Notes under the pieces: generated by a model
Told to the model about the DNA's origin: nothing
The model's database searches: none
The model's input: the letters and a program-made list of their open reading frames with translations, nothing else
Made by a program: the position numbers and the translations under genes
Shown: piece after piece, positions 8,430 to 18,051 of the stretch
Layout: the number at the start of each line of letters is the position of its first letter
Numbering within the stretch: the first letter of the stretch is position 1
From: an alpha proteobacterium BAL199
GTDB taxonomy: Bacteria; Pseudomonadota; Alphaproteobacteria; Thalassobaculales; Thalassobaculaceae
Reading direction: 5' to 3'
Assembly: GCA_000171835.1 (NCBI GenBank)
Contig: ABHC01000005.1
Span: forward strand, 1 to 64,000
Length of the DNA: 64,000 nucleotides

Positions 8430-9973
8430 TCACGATCGAGTACCGCCACATCGGCGAGCTTTCCGATCTCCAGCGAACCTTTCAGATGCTCCTCCCGGCC
8501 GGAATAGGCGCCAAGCCATGTATAGGCCCGCAGCGCCTCGGTCGGGGTTACTGCCTGGCTGGCATCGAGATCACCGCCGGTGTCGGACCTGCGGTTCACC
8601 ATCGACCACAGCGCCAGGAACGGGTTCGCCTTCACAATCATCGCGTCCGAATGGCCAGGAGCGGGAATGCCGGCATCGATCAGGGACCGGTGCGGCCACA
8701 TCCGTGCCATCGCCGCCTGACCTCGGTTGGCGGCGTAGGCATCGCCCAGCTCGTACATGAAGCCGGTGGCGGAGCTGTCGATCACGCCAAGCCGCTTGAT
8801 CCTCGCCTCGATCTCCGGCGTCACATAGCAGCAGTGCTCGACCCGCATCCGGTGATCGTCGACCGGATGATGCTTCAGGCAATGCTCGATCGCGTCCAGT
8901 GCGAAGTCGATCCCGCGATCGCCCACGCCCTCGATCATTACCTGCAGCCCGGCCCGATGAGCGACCAGCGCGCGCGCCTTCAAGTCCTCCAACTCATAGA
9001 GCAGGATCCCGGTGTTCGGATCAGGTTCGCCCTCGATCTTGCGGCCTACATACGGCTCGTAATAGGCAGCGGTCCGCCCCGAGGTTGAGCAGTCGGGACA
9101 CCACTCGACGCCGATTACCCGTACCCAGTCGTCGCCAAAGCCGGAGCGGATGCCGGATCTGGCAAACGACTCGACCAAGCCGTCCTGCCGACCGGAGACA
9201 ATGATTCCGACCCGCATACCGAGCCGTCCCTGATCCTTCAACAGTTGGTAGGCCGCAACCGCGTGAGAGGGCGTCAAGGAGTTATAGACTGAGGTAATGC
9301 CGACCCGGGTCCACTCGGCGAACACCCGTTCGAGACCGTCGGCAATGGTCTCGGACGTATCGCCGGAGTGGATCTTTTCGAGGAAGAGATGGGCCGCAGT
9401 CTCACGGACCACACCAGTCAGCTTGCCAGTCTGCGGGTCTTTGTCGAACTGCCCGAATTCCGGCGGCTGTGTTGTTTCGTCGATTCCCAACAGCGCAAAC
9501 GCCCGGCTGTTGGCGAGCCCGATATGCCCGTCGGTGCGCAGGATGAACAGCGGACGCCCTTTCGACGCCGTGTCCATCTCGGACAAGGTCGGATAGCCGC
9601 CGGACTTGTTCTCGTTCAACCGGTAACCGGCGATCCAGTCGTCCGCGCCGCCGCTGTCGGCCACCTGGCTGATCCGTGCCAGCAGCGCCTCACGGCTGTG
9701 GATTCGGTCGGGGCTGAGCAGTTCCCAGGACGCGAGGCGCGCTGCGTAGGCGTCCGGATGGCAATGGCTGTCGACGATCCCCGGAATGGCCGTGCGGCCG
9801 TCCAGATCGATCACCCGCGTGCCCGGTCCGATCAACGGGTCGATATCGCCGTTCGAACCCAGTGCGACGATCCGGCCATCGCGCGCCGCCATTGCCTGCA
9901 CAAAGCGCTCCTGGGCGTCCATGGTGGCGATCTTGCCCGATCGCAGAACGAGGTCGGCCGCAAGGCTTGTCAT
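8231..9973 (-). CDS. Amidohydrolase (YtcJ-like, amidohydrolase_3) with replaced C-terminus
   Basis: Metal-dependent amidohydrolase of the YtcJ-like group, hydrolysing an unknown amide or cyclic amide. It has the N-terminal composite beta-sandwich, then PGIVDSHCHPDAYA (HxH metal ligands), RVEHCCYVTPEIE (His) and PAPGHSDAMIVKANP (late Asp). The C-terminal GKLADVAVLDRDYFSI normally continues for about 30 residues of beta strands. Here it switches near 8420 to Arg/Pro-rich sequence that is the out-of-frame reading of the SYLF gene. The last 60 or so residues are thus foreign and activity is doubtful. ATG 9973 is chosen because homology starts at MTSLAADLVLRSGKIATMDA. It is divergent from pxpA. 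Confidence 0.8.
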   Translation of the reverse strand: MTSLAADLVLRSGKIATMDAQERFVQAMAARDGRIVALGSNGDIDPLIGPGTRVIDLDGRTAIPGIVDSHCHPDAYAARLASWELLSPDRIHSREALLARISQVADSGGADDWIAGYRLNENKSGGYPTLSEMDTASKGRPLFILRTDGHIGLANSRAFALLGIDETTQPPEFGQFDKDPQTGKLTGVVRETAAHLFLEKIHSGDTSETIADGLERVFAEWTRVGITSVYNSLTPSHAVAAYQLLKDQGRLGMRVGIIVSGRQDGLVESFARSGIRSGFGDDWVRVIGVEWCPDCSTSGRTAAYYEPYVGRKIEGEPDPNTGILLYELEDLKARALVAHRAGLQVMIEGVGDRGIDFALDAIEHCLKHHPVDDHRMRVEHCCYVTPEIEARIKRLGVIDSSATGFMYELGDAYAANRGQAAMARMWPHRSLIDAGIPAPGHSDAMIVKANPFLALWSMVNRRSDTGGDLDASQAVTPTEALRAYTWLGAYSGREEHLKGSLEIGKLADVAVLDRDYFSISFPLSSPYPAWRSPARRINPPMPRKPSHRRFWWTRRRMWSSRCRPTRTIRKSPNTLIVRRR

Positions 9974-10077
9974 TGATCGAATCTCCGAGTGTCGATGGAT
10001 CGGTCCTGCCAACTGTATTGAACCGGCGGCGGGCATGGCATCAACTATATGGCCAATCCGTGCCGCAGGAGCCTCAC

Positions 10078-10854
10078 ATGACAGACCGCGTCGACCTCAA
10101 CTCCGACCTCGGCGAAAGCTGGGGCGCCTACACGATGGGCGAGGACGCTGCGATGCTGGAGATTGTCAGCACCGCCAATGTCGCCTGCGGCTTCCACGGC
10201 GGCGATCCGGACGTGATGGCCAAGACGGTAGCCCTGGCCAAGGCCAATGGCGTCGCAATCGGCGCGCACCCCGGCTTCATGGACCTTTGGGGCTTCGGGC
10301 GCCGGCAGATCCGCGGCGACTCGCCCGACAGCATCCGCAACATGCTCGTCTACCAGATCGCCGCCCTGGCCGGCATGGCCAAGGCCGGCGGGTATTCGAT
10401 CACCCATGTGAAGACCCATGGCAGCCTTGGCAACATGGCCGCCGTCGACCCGGAGCTGGCTGGGGTGGTGGCTGATGCCGTCAAGGCGGCCGACCCGAAC
10501 CTGATCCTGGCAATCATGCCCGGCAACCAGCTCGACATCGCGGCCAAGGCGGCCGGACTGCGGGTCGCCAACGAGGTCTATGCCGACCGCACCTACGATG
10601 ACGACGGCAACCTGACACCACGCAGTGAGCCCGGTGCGGTAATCCACGACGCGGCCGAAGCCAAGGACAGGGTGCTGCGCATGCTGGACGAACAGGCGAT
10701 CCGTTCGACCTCCGGCAAGCGCATCCCCGCCCGCATCGACACCATCTGCGTGCACGGCGACAACGTGGCCGCCGTGGATATGGCACGTGGGCTGCGCCAG
10801 GCGCTGGAAGCGAACGGCGTGACCATCGCCCCGTTCAGCACCTTCGTGCCGTAA
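10078..10854 (+). CDS. pxpA: 5-oxoprolinase subunit A (LamB/YcsF family)
   Basis: 258 residues, the usual length. It opens with VDLNSDLGESWGAYTMG, the hallmark of the LamB/YcsF family, followed by ANVACGFHGGDPDVM, AIGAHPGFMDLWGFGRR and VHGDNVAAV near the C-terminus. PxpA works with PxpB and PxpC in ATP-dependent opening of 5-oxoproline to glutamate; neither partner is in the window. The ATG follows GGAG at a good distance. Its company (gamma-glutamyltransferases, amidohydrolases) fits a role in gamma-glutamyl or cyclic-amide breakdown. A role in a related cyclic amide cannot be excluded. Confidence 0.9.
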   Translation: MTDRVDLNSDLGESWGAYTMGEDAAMLEIVSTANVACGFHGGDPDVMAKTVALAKANGVAIGAHPGFMDLWGFGRRQIRGDSPDSIRNMLVYQIAALAGMAKAGGYSITHVKTHGSLGNMAAVDPELAGVVADAVKAADPNLILAIMPGNQLDIAAKAAGLRVANEVYADRTYDDDGNLTPRSEPGAVIHDAAEAKDRVLRMLDEQAIRSTSGKRIPARIDTICVHGDNVAAVDMARGLRQALEANGVTIAPFSTFVP

Positions 10855-10965
10855 CAAAGACGGTTCACCCCTCGACGCTCCAGTCGTATCGTCCGGTTTG
10901 TTCCATTCCGCCGGTATCGGTCGATGCCGCGAACTCCCATCTGACCACTGCTAGGACGACCCGTC

Positions 10966-13001
10966 ATGAACGCGCGTCTTGCCCTATCGATTGACGACCG
11001 TCGCACCTTCGCCGACGGCCATGCCTTCGGTGATTCCGGAGCCTATGAGCGTCTGACCGGCCGGGTTCGGTTCTGGGCCGATCCGGTCAACGGCAACCAT
11101 CCGACGGTCACCGATCTCGACAAGGCACCGCGCAACAGCGACGGACTGGTCGAGTACACGGCTGATTTCTGTCTGTTGAAACCGGTCGAGATGGCGCGCG
11201 GCAATCGCCGAGTGTTCTTCGACTACGGCAACCGCGGCAACAAGCGCGCGCTGCAGTTCTTCAACGACGCGGTCGGCTCGGGCAGCCCGACCGCCCTGGA
11301 GCATGCCGGCAACGGCTTTCTGATGCGGCGCGGCTACACCATCGCCTGGCTGGCTTGGCAGGGCGATCTGTTGCCCGGCGACGGCCGCATGCTGCTCGAC
11401 GTGCCCGTCGTCACCGACAACGGCAATCCGATCACCGGCACTGTCCGCAACGAATACATTGTCAACGCCCCAGGCGTATCGGTGATGCCGCTGAGCGGGC
11501 TGGCGCCGTCGCGCAGCTACCCCACGGTCTCGCTGGACACCCGACAGGCGCGGTTGACCCGGCGTCGCTACGCCGCCAGCCCACGCGAAGCAATTCCTCA
11601 CGACGCATGGTCGTTCGCCCGGTTGGAGGAATCGCCGGCGGTCGACGGGCTCGGACGAGACCGGGCCGTGGTGCCCTCCGACATTCACCTGTACCTGCAC
11701 GCCGGGTTCGAGACCGGCTGGATCTATGAACTGATGTATGAGGCGCGCGACCCTCGGGTGCTGGTCTCGGCCATCTGCGGTACGCGACTCATCAGTTTCT
11801 GAAGCACGGCGACCGGGACGCAGGGGCATCCGAACCCGCTGCGCGAGGGCGGCGGACGGATAGAGAAGGCTACGCCTGGGGCCGCTCGCAAACCGGTCGC
11901 TGCATCCGCGATTTCATCCATCTCGGCTTCAACGCCGACGAAGCCGGCCGCCGGACGTTCGACGGCGTGCTGCCGCACGTTGCCGGCGGCGGCAAGATGT
12001 GGATGAATCACCGGTTTGCACACCTGACCGTCCTGCCGGGACAGGAGCATGAGAACCACTACACGGTGGTCGACCGGTTCCCGTTCTCCTACGCCCGCTC
12101 CACCGACCACCTGACCGGGCAGGAAGACGCGATCCTGAAGCGTCCGGAGACCGACCCGCTGGTCATCCACACCGACAGCTCGTCGGAGTACTGGCACCGC
12201 CGGGCGTCACTGGTGATCACCGACACCCAGGGCCAGGATCTGCCGCAACCGGAAACGGTGCGGGTGTATTGCTGGGCAAGCTCGCAGCATTACGCCTCGC
12301 CGCTGGTTGCCAAACCGGAATACGGCATCGCGGCCAATCTGCAGAACACCGTCGCCACCACGATGTTCTTCCGCGCGAATCTGGACGCGCTGGACCGCTG
12401 GGCGACCCACGGCACTCCGCCGCCACCGAGCCGCACCCCGACCCGGCGCGACGGAACGCTGGTACCGGTCGAGGAATGGCGCGCCGGCTTCCCAGCGATC
12501 CCGGGGGTTGCCCTGCCGCGCGGGCCCAGCAGGCTCGAACGGCTCGACTTCGGACCCGACGTCGACCGCGGCCTGACCGAGGAGCCGCCCCAGGTGATTG
12601 CAGACGAAGAGTATCCGATCCTGGTCCCGGCCGGCGACACCGACGGCAACGACCGGGCCGGGGTACGCGCGCCGATGGTGGCCGCGCCGCTGGGCACCTA
12701 TGTCGGCTGGAACCTGCGCCGCCCTGAGCTGGGGCGCGGCGCGATGGTCGGCATCACCGGCAGCTACATCCCATTGCCGGAGACCGAGGACGAACGAATG
12801 CGGACCGGCGACCCTCGAGCATCGGTTCTGGAGCGCTACCCGAGCGCGGCAGCCTACGTCAGCGCAATCCGGCAAGCGGCCGAAGCGTTGGTGCGCGACG
12901 GCCTGATGCTGGAAGAAGACGTGGAACGCGCAGTCGCCGGAGCCGCCGGATGGGGCCGCAGCCGCCACACTGTCAGCCTGCCAACAGACCCCGCGACTTA
13001 A
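10966..13001 (+). pseudogene. Alpha/beta hydrolase domain protein (Abhydrolase_10-like), frameshifted in the middle
   Basis: One gene read as two halves. 10966-11802 gives the N-terminal 278 residues (GHAFGDSGAYERLTGRVRF, RRVFFDYGNRGNKRALQ). The frame entering ATG 11967 and ending at 13001 gives the C-terminal half with PHVAGGGKMWMNHRFAH. The nucleophile segment YAWGRSQTGRCIRDF lies just before that ATG. Between 11760 and 11872 the expected sequence is intact but scattered over all three frames (GLGH, AVRD, LISF, LKHGDRD, HPNPLREGGGRIEK). That requires about six single-base shifts, nearly all losses. Either this is a pseudogene or the base calls there are wrong. The stop is 2 bp before the CobW-type gene. 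Confidence 0.8.
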
Positions 13002-13003
13002 CC

Positions 13004-13990
13004 ATGACAACCCTGTCCGATACTCCGAGCAAGTTGCCGGTCACCGTGCTGGCCGGGTTCCTCGGCGCCGGCAAAACCACCCTGCTGCGCCGCATCCTGT
13101 CGGACCCGCACGGCGTGCGCTATGGCGTGCTGGTCAACGATTTCGGCGCCATCAACATCGACGCAGATCTGGTGGTGGAGACCGGGGTCGACCAAGTGTC
13201 GCTCGCCAATGGCTGCATCTGCTGCACCATCAAGGACGATCTGGTCGAGGCCATCAGCCAATTGATCGCGCTCGACCCGGCACCCGACCACCTGCTGATC
13301 GAGACCAGCGGCGTGTCACGGCCGATCGCCGTGGCTGACGCCCTGCTCGACCCATCGGTTGTCGAACGGGTCACCCTCGACGGGATCTTCTGCCTGATCG
13401 ACGCCGTCGGATTCCGCGAGTTGGACTACGCCTCGACCGAGCTTGCGATCGAGCAGGCGTCGTCTTCCGACATGGTGATCCTGAACAAGTGCGATATCGC
13501 TACGTCGCAGGATCTGGCGACCGTCACGTCTACCCTGCTCGGCCCGGTGCCAAACACCCGGTTCCTGCCGACGCAGTTCGCCGAGGTGCCGTTCGAGATC
13601 CTGTTCGGCTCAAAGAGCGACCGCCCTGCACGCGTCGCCGAGCCAGAACATCGCCATGAGCACGATCACGATGGTCATCACCATGACCACGACCACGGGG
13701 AAGAGTTCCAGGCATGGTCCTGGCAGAGCCCAACCCCGCTGGACCGTGACGCATTCCGCGTGGCGGTCCGCCGGCTTCCGGCGGCCCTGTTGCGCGCCAA
13801 GGGCGTCATCGCCTTCAGCGACCGTCCGGCCGAACGCGCAGTGTTCCAGATGGTCGGTCGCCGGCACACCATCGAAACCGAGGGCGGTTCGGCGCCAACA
13901 ATCAGTTCACTGGTGGCGATTGCCCGGACCGGCAGCCTCGACCCGGCGGCTCTTACCGCCCTACTCGACGGCTGCGTGGCGAAGATTTAA
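13004..13990 (+). CDS. CobW/COG0523 family GTPase (metal chaperone type)
   Basis: 328-residue G3E GTPase. Walker A GFLGAGKTTLLRR (Lys near residue 24), VNDFGAINID, the metal-binding CxCC motif in NGCICCTIKDDL, LIETSGVSRP and NKCD base recognition are all present. A histidine-rich loop with many alternating His/Asp (about 210-225, HEHDHDGHHHDHDHG) and a C-terminal CobW_C domain follow. Members of this family deliver zinc or another metal to target enzymes. Here the likely clients are the metal-dependent amidohydrolases nearby, which is inference. The start is 2 bp after the preceding hydrolase gene. The 3' end overlaps the convergent permease gene by 4 bp. Confidence 0.88.
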   Translation: MTTLSDTPSKLPVTVLAGFLGAGKTTLLRRILSDPHGVRYGVLVNDFGAINIDADLVVETGVDQVSLANGCICCTIKDDLVEAISQLIALDPAPDHLLIETSGVSRPIAVADALLDPSVVERVTLDGIFCLIDAVGFRELDYASTELAIEQASSSDMVILNKCDIATSQDLATVTSTLLGPVPNTRFLPTQFAEVPFEILFGSKSDRPARVAEPEHRHEHDHDGHHHDHDHGEEFQAWSWQSPTPLDRDAFRVAVRRLPAALLRAKGVIAFSDRPAERAVFQMVGRRHTIETEGGSAPTISSLVAIARTGSLDPAALTALLDGCVAKI

Positions 13991-14871
13991 CGCCGGTAGC
14001 GCTTGTGCAGGCTGAGGCCGGCAATCACCGTCAGCACCAGGGTCGTGGTCATCAGGATGAACGAGACTGCGGCACCGAACGGCCAGTTGCCTAGCTGCAT
14101 CTGCCCGAACACCAGCGGCGCCATCATCTTGAACTCCGGGCCACCGAGCAGCACCGGAGTCGCGTAAGCGTTCATCCCGAGGATGAAGGTCAGGATGATG
14201 CCGGCGACGATGCCGGGCAACGCCAGCGGCCACAGCACGCGCCAGAACATGTGCCAGGGATCGGCACCCAGGCTGAACGCTGCCTCTTCGACCGCCCGGT
14301 CGATGCTTTCGATCACGCTTTGCAGGGTCAGCACCATGAAGGGCAGATTGACCGCGATGATGCCGACGATCACGGCGCCCTCGGTGAACATCATCTGCAC
14401 CGGCACGTCGACCAGGCCGAAGCCGACCAGACCGGCATTGATCATTCCCTTGCTGCCGAACAGCGTCATCCAGCCGGCCGCTCGCACGGCATTGCCGACG
14501 AACAGCGGCAGGACCACCAGCATGATCAGGATGTTCTTGTACCGGGTCCGGGTCCGCGCCAGCGCGTAGGCGAGCGGAAATCCCATGATCAGGCAGGCAA
14601 TGGTGCAGATCATCGCGACCTTCACGGTCGTGAAGAACACACCCAGGTAGAAGGCGTCGGTAAAGAACTTGACGTAGCTCTCGATGGTCAGCGCATCGAC
14701 CATCATCAGGCGGGGTACGAACTTGTTCAGGCTGTAGCGGAACAGGATGACAATCGGGATCAGCAAACCCGCGGCAACGATGAACGTCGCCGGACCGATC
14801 AGCGCCGCCGCCGAGAGCCGTGAACCGCCACGCTCTTCAACGCTGACCGCGGTAGTCGCCGCTGTTGCCAT
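13987..14871 (-). CDS. ABC transporter permease (spermidine/putrescine type, PotB-like)
   Basis: 294 residues with six predicted membrane helices. The EAA-type cytoplasmic loop is EEAAFSLGADPWHMFWRVLW, the contact with the ATPase. The N-terminal tail is short and hydrophilic, followed by FIVAAGLLIPIVILFRYSL. It is the last gene of a minus-strand transporter operon: permease, ATPase, binding protein, then this permease. Sequence type points to the polyamine/opine class, but the real substrate is unknown and may be an amide related to the neighbouring enzymes. Confidence 0.85.
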   Translation of the reverse strand: MATAATTAVSVEERGGSRLSAAALIGPATFIVAAGLLIPIVILFRYSLNKFVPRLMMVDALTIESYVKFFTDAFYLGVFFTTVKVAMICTIACLIMGFPLAYALARTRTRYKNILIMLVVLPLFVGNAVRAAGWMTLFGSKGMINAGLVGFGLVDVPVQMMFTEGAVIVGIIAVNLPFMVLTLQSVIESIDRAVEEAAFSLGADPWHMFWRVLWPLALPGIVAGIILTFILGMNAYATPVLLGGPEFKMMAPLVFGQMQLGNWPFGAAVSFILMTTTLVLTVIAGLSLHKRYRR

Positions 14872-14909
14872 CAGGCTCTTCCTCGTTCCTCAACAAGCTG
14901 CCGCCGCCC

Positions 14910-14938
14910 GTTCCGCCCCCACTACACGGGAGCGGAAC
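14910..14938 (-). promoter_or_regulatory. Intercistronic stem-loop after the binding-protein gene
   Basis: An 11-bp stem with one mismatch (GTTCCGCCCCC with GGGAGCGGAAC) and a 7-base loop lies in the 97-bp gap between the binding-protein gene and the downstream permease gene. No T-run follows on the transcribed strand. It is therefore more likely an mRNA-stabilising or processing hairpin than a terminator. Confidence 0.6.
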
Positions 14939-14968
14939 AAAGCGGACAAGCTAAGTCTCAGGCGGTGT

Positions 14969-16042
14969 TCAGGTCTTGAAGTCCTTGTCCCACCATTCCT
15001 TCAACTCGACGTCATGGTCGGTCATGAAGCCGAAATCCATGTCCACGAGCTTCGCGATCTGCTCCGGCGTGAAGCCGATGCGATCGTTGCGCTCCGGCGC
15101 AACCACCGCGTTGGTCACCGTCGGGTTGTAGCCCATGTCGACCGCGAAGGCCTCCTGGGCCGACTTCTCCATCATCGCGTCGAGGTACGCATAGGAGCCG
15201 TCCTTGTTCGGCGCGTTCTTCGGAATGACGAAGCCCGACGTATAAGCCAGCGCACCCTCGCTGGGCGTCACTGACTTCACGTTGATCCCGGCATCCTGCC
15301 ACTGCACCGTTCGGGCCTTCCACATGACGCCGACACCGAACTCATCGGCCTTCAGGCCCTGCGCGAATGCCTCGTTGGTCGGGTAGATGCGGGCCCCGGC
15401 CTTGCGAACCTCCAGCAGCAGCTTCTTGGCGGCATCCATGTCGGTGACACCGCCACCAGCCGCCAGAGCCGCCGCCACCAGCGTGTACTGGTACTGGATA
15501 TCGATGATGCCGAGGTTGTTGCCGTGCTTCGGATCAAACACATCCTTGTAGCTGGTCGGCGCGGTCTTGAGGACGTTGGGATTGTAGACCGCCACCTTGC
15601 CGGAATAGATGTGGCCGATTCCGTACTTGTACTTCATCGACGGCAGCAAATTCTTGGCGTTCTTCAGCCGCGAGTAGTCGATCTCGTCGGTCATGCCGGC
15701 TTCGAACATCTGGAACATGTTGAGAGCCGACAGGCCCTGCACGTCGCTGGTGCCACGCGGCAGGCGGCGCTCTGCCTGCATCTTGGCACGGCGCTGCGGA
15801 TCACCCGCCTGATCCTGGACGACTTCCCAGCCGTTCGCGATCAGGTGCGGCTGCTCGATGTTCTTGTTCAGCAGGCGCGCATAGTCACCGCCCCAGGTAC
15901 CGACGACGATCTTTCCCTTGGACTGCGCGAGCGCATCGCCGGCGCGGCCCAATGCCGCCGTTCCCGCGATCGCCGCCGCACCCTGCATCAGCGTCCGGCG
16001 CGATACCCCGATCCCGTACTTGCTCGTCTTCATTTTTGGCAC
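14969..16042 (-). CDS. ABC transporter periplasmic substrate-binding protein (PotD-like)
   Basis: 357 residues. The N-terminus has a Tat-like signal: SRRTLMQGAAAIAGTAALG with a cleavage site near GDALAQ-S. The mature part starts GKIVVGTWGGDYARLL, the typical opening of polyamine/Fe3+-type binding proteins. It shows YKYGIGHIYSGKVAVYNPNV and the late SGFVIPKNAPNKDGSYAYLD of the PotD/SBP_bac_8 group. It captures the solute in the periplasm for the two permeases. The start could also be the ATG at 16033 (MKTSK). It is followed by a strong hairpin before the next gene, consistent with higher expression of the binding protein. Confidence 0.87.
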   Translation of the reverse strand: MPKMKTSKYGIGVSRRTLMQGAAAIAGTAALGRAGDALAQSKGKIVVGTWGGDYARLLNKNIEQPHLIANGWEVVQDQAGDPQRRAKMQAERRLPRGTSDVQGLSALNMFQMFEAGMTDEIDYSRLKNAKNLLPSMKYKYGIGHIYSGKVAVYNPNVLKTAPTSYKDVFDPKHGNNLGIIDIQYQYTLVAAALAAGGGVTDMDAAKKLLLEVRKAGARIYPTNEAFAQGLKADEFGVGVMWKARTVQWQDAGINVKSVTPSEGALAYTSGFVIPKNAPNKDGSYAYLDAMMEKSAQEAFAVDMGYNPTVTNAVVAPERNDRIGFTPEQIAKLVDMDFGFMTDHDVELKEWWDKDFKT

Positions 16043-16102
16043 TCCCTGTCCTGTTGGCTCACCGATTGTTCCAACGTCCTTCAGCCGGCAGAGCTGCTCC
16101 GA

Positions 16103-17191
16103 CTAAAGATCCGCGGAGTCGGCGTCGTCGCCGCTCCCCGGGAAGACAGAGGCCGAAGCCACCGTCCAACCCACATGCACTTTGTCGCCTGTCCTCGGCA
16201 TGAACCCGTCCTCGCGGTTCGGGATCTGCGCAATCACAAGATCGCTCGGCGACAGACGGACGTGGAGATCGATCAGGCCGCCCAGATACGACACGAACTC
16301 GACCTCGCCGACAAAACCGTTCTCGACGTCGCTGATAGCCTCCGGCGTCACCGTCACCCGCTCGGGGCGAAGCGCCAGGGTGGCCGGCCCGATTGCAACC
16401 GTCGAAGGACGACAGGCTACGGCAATCCCGCCCGCGCTGCGGAACCGCTCCGGCGTTTCCAACGACCCGCTCAAGAAGCTGCTGCGCCCGACGAAGCCCG
16501 CCACGAACCGGTCAGCCGGCCGCTCGTACAGATCGCGCTGACTGCCGACCTGCCGCACCGCGCCCTCGCTCATGACCACCAGGCGATCAGCCATGGTGAG
16601 GGCTTCCTCCTGGTCGTGGGTCACCATCACGGTTGTCAGGTTCAGCGACTGCTGCAGCTTGCGGATCTCGACCCGCACTTCCTGACGCAGCTTGGCGTCC
16701 AGGTTCGACAGCGGCTCATCCAGCAGCAGCACATCGGGCTGGAACGCCAGCGCCCGAGCCAGCGCCACCCGCTGCTGCTGCCCGCCGGACAACTGCCGCG
16801 GCAAACGATCCCCCAGATGGCCGAGACGCACGAGTTCCAGCGCCTCGCCCACCCGCTGGGTGATCTCGGATCTCGGCGCCTTGCGCATCTCCAGTCCAAA
16901 CGCGACGTTCTGCGCCACCGTCAGGTGCGGAAACAGCGCGTAGCTCTGGAACACCAGACCGGTGTTGCGCTTCCAGGCCGGCAACTGCGTGACGTCGTTG
17001 TCGCCGATCCGCACTGCACCGGAGGTCGGCTCGACAAACCCGGCGATCATCCGCAGCGTCGTGGTCTTGCCACAGCCGGATGGCCCGAGCAGCACCAGGA
17101 ACTCGCCGTCGGCAACATCCAGGGTGACGTCCCGGGCCGCGAAGAAATCGCCGTAGCGCTTGGACAGCTGATTCAATTCAAGGCGGGCCAT
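16103..17191 (-). CDS. ABC transporter ATP-binding protein (PotA-like)
   Basis: 362 residues. Walker A GPSGCGKTTTLRMIAG, Q-loop VFQSYALFPHLTV, signature LSGGQQQRVALARAL, Walker B DVLLLDEPLSNLDAKLR and the H-loop TVMVTHDQEEALTMAD are all intact. A C-terminal TOBE domain (about 280-350) is typical of polyamine/maltose/iron importers. It powers uptake through the two permeases of this operon. It lies 7 bp downstream of the upstream permease gene, so the two are surely co-transcribed. Confidence 0.93.
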   Translation of the reverse strand: MARLELNQLSKRYGDFFAARDVTLDVADGEFLVLLGPSGCGKTTTLRMIAGFVEPTSGAVRIGDNDVTQLPAWKRNTGLVFQSYALFPHLTVAQNVAFGLEMRKAPRSEITQRVGEALELVRLGHLGDRLPRQLSGGQQQRVALARALAFQPDVLLLDEPLSNLDAKLRQEVRVEIRKLQQSLNLTTVMVTHDQEEALTMADRLVVMSEGAVRQVGSQRDLYERPADRFVAGFVGRSSFLSGSLETPERFRSAGGIAVACRPSTVAIGPATLALRPERVTVTPEAISDVENGFVGEVEFVSYLGGLIDLHVRLSPSDLVIAQIPNREDGFMPRTGDKVHVGWTVASASVFPGSGDDADSADL

Positions 17192-17198
17192 CGCTTCC

Positions 17199-18032
17199 TC
17201 ACACCACTCGACTGATTTTGACGAAGCGATCGGTGACCAGCATGGCCGTTCCGATCAGCACAATCTGTACGACCGACACGGCCGCAATCGACGGATCGAT
17301 CTTCCATTCCAGGTACTGCAGAATGGCGATCGGCAGGGTCGTCCGGCCCGGTCCGACCAGGAACAGGCTCATCTCCAGGTTCCCGAACGAAGCCACGAAC
17401 CCGAACATCGCACCCGCGACCACGCCCGGCAGGATCCCCGGCAGCGTGATCCGACGGAAGGTGGTCCACCGGTCGGCACCCAGATTCTGTGCGGCCTCCT
17501 CCAGCGTCCGGTCGAACCCGGCGAGGCTGGCCAGGACCAGCCGCACCACCCACGGGATCACCACCAGTACATGGCCCGACAAAAGGCCCAGGGTCGAGCC
17601 GAGGATCGCGAAGCGTCCGCCGGTCGCGATCTCCGCCTCAACGTGAAAGACATACAAGGCGGTTCCGAGAACGACGCCCGGAACCATCAACGGCAGCAGC
17701 AGCAGGTTGTTCAGCGTTTCGCGGCCAGGAAACCGGAAGCGCGACAGGCACAGCGCTGCCGGCACGCCGACAAACAGGCCGATGGCGGTGGCGCTTACAC
17801 CGAGTTGGACGCTGAGCAGCAGCCCATCGACGAATCGCGCGTTGCCGGTGATCAGTTTGTACCAGCGCAGCGAATACCCCTCCGGCGGGAAGGATGGAAT
17901 TTCCTGCTCGTAGAATGACAGCCAAGTGACCGAAATCAGGGGTGCCAGAATGTAGAGCATGGCCAGCGTTGCCGCTGTGAGCAGCGCCCACCGACCGAGC
18001 TTTCGACTGTCGATAGCGAGTGCCCCTCTCAT
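17199..18032 (-). CDS. ABC transporter permease (PotC-like)
   Basis: 277 residues from ATG 18032, six predicted membrane helices, and the coupling loop EEAAQNLGADRWTTFRRITL. The upstream in-frame start at 18083 would overlap the amidohydrolase gene and adds a non-family stretch, so the internal ATG is chosen. It is separated by 19 bp from the amidohydrolase gene, making a polycistronic unit of two hydrolases and a complete importer. Confidence 0.86.
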   Translation of the reverse strand: MRGALAIDSRKLGRWALLTAATLAMLYILAPLISVTWLSFYEQEIPSFPPEGYSLRWYKLITGNARFVDGLLLSVQLGVSATAIGLFVGVPAALCLSRFRFPGRETLNNLLLLPLMVPGVVLGTALYVFHVEAEIATGGRFAILGSTLGLLSGHVLVVIPWVVRLVLASLAGFDRTLEEAAQNLGADRWTTFRRITLPGILPGVVAGAMFGFVASFGNLEMSLFLVGPGRTTLPIAILQYLEWKIDPSIAAVSVVQIVLIGTAMLVTDRFVKISRVV

Positions 18033-18051
18033 CTCGTCATGCCCATCCGTC

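Noticed and set aside
8231-10036. Start of the amidohydrolase at 10036
   Set aside because: The extra 21 residues do not fit the family and reach into the divergent pxpA promoter region; ATG 9973 is preferred.
13987-13990. Overlap of the CobW-type and permease genes as a fused or read-through product
   Set aside because: The genes are convergent and share only four bases at their stop codons, which is common in compact genomes.
15524-17215. 563-codon open frame on the plus strand
   Set aside because: Antisense to the binding-protein and ATPase genes. Its peptide is Arg/His/Gln/Leu-rich with no family signature, as expected for a shadow frame in GC-rich DNA.
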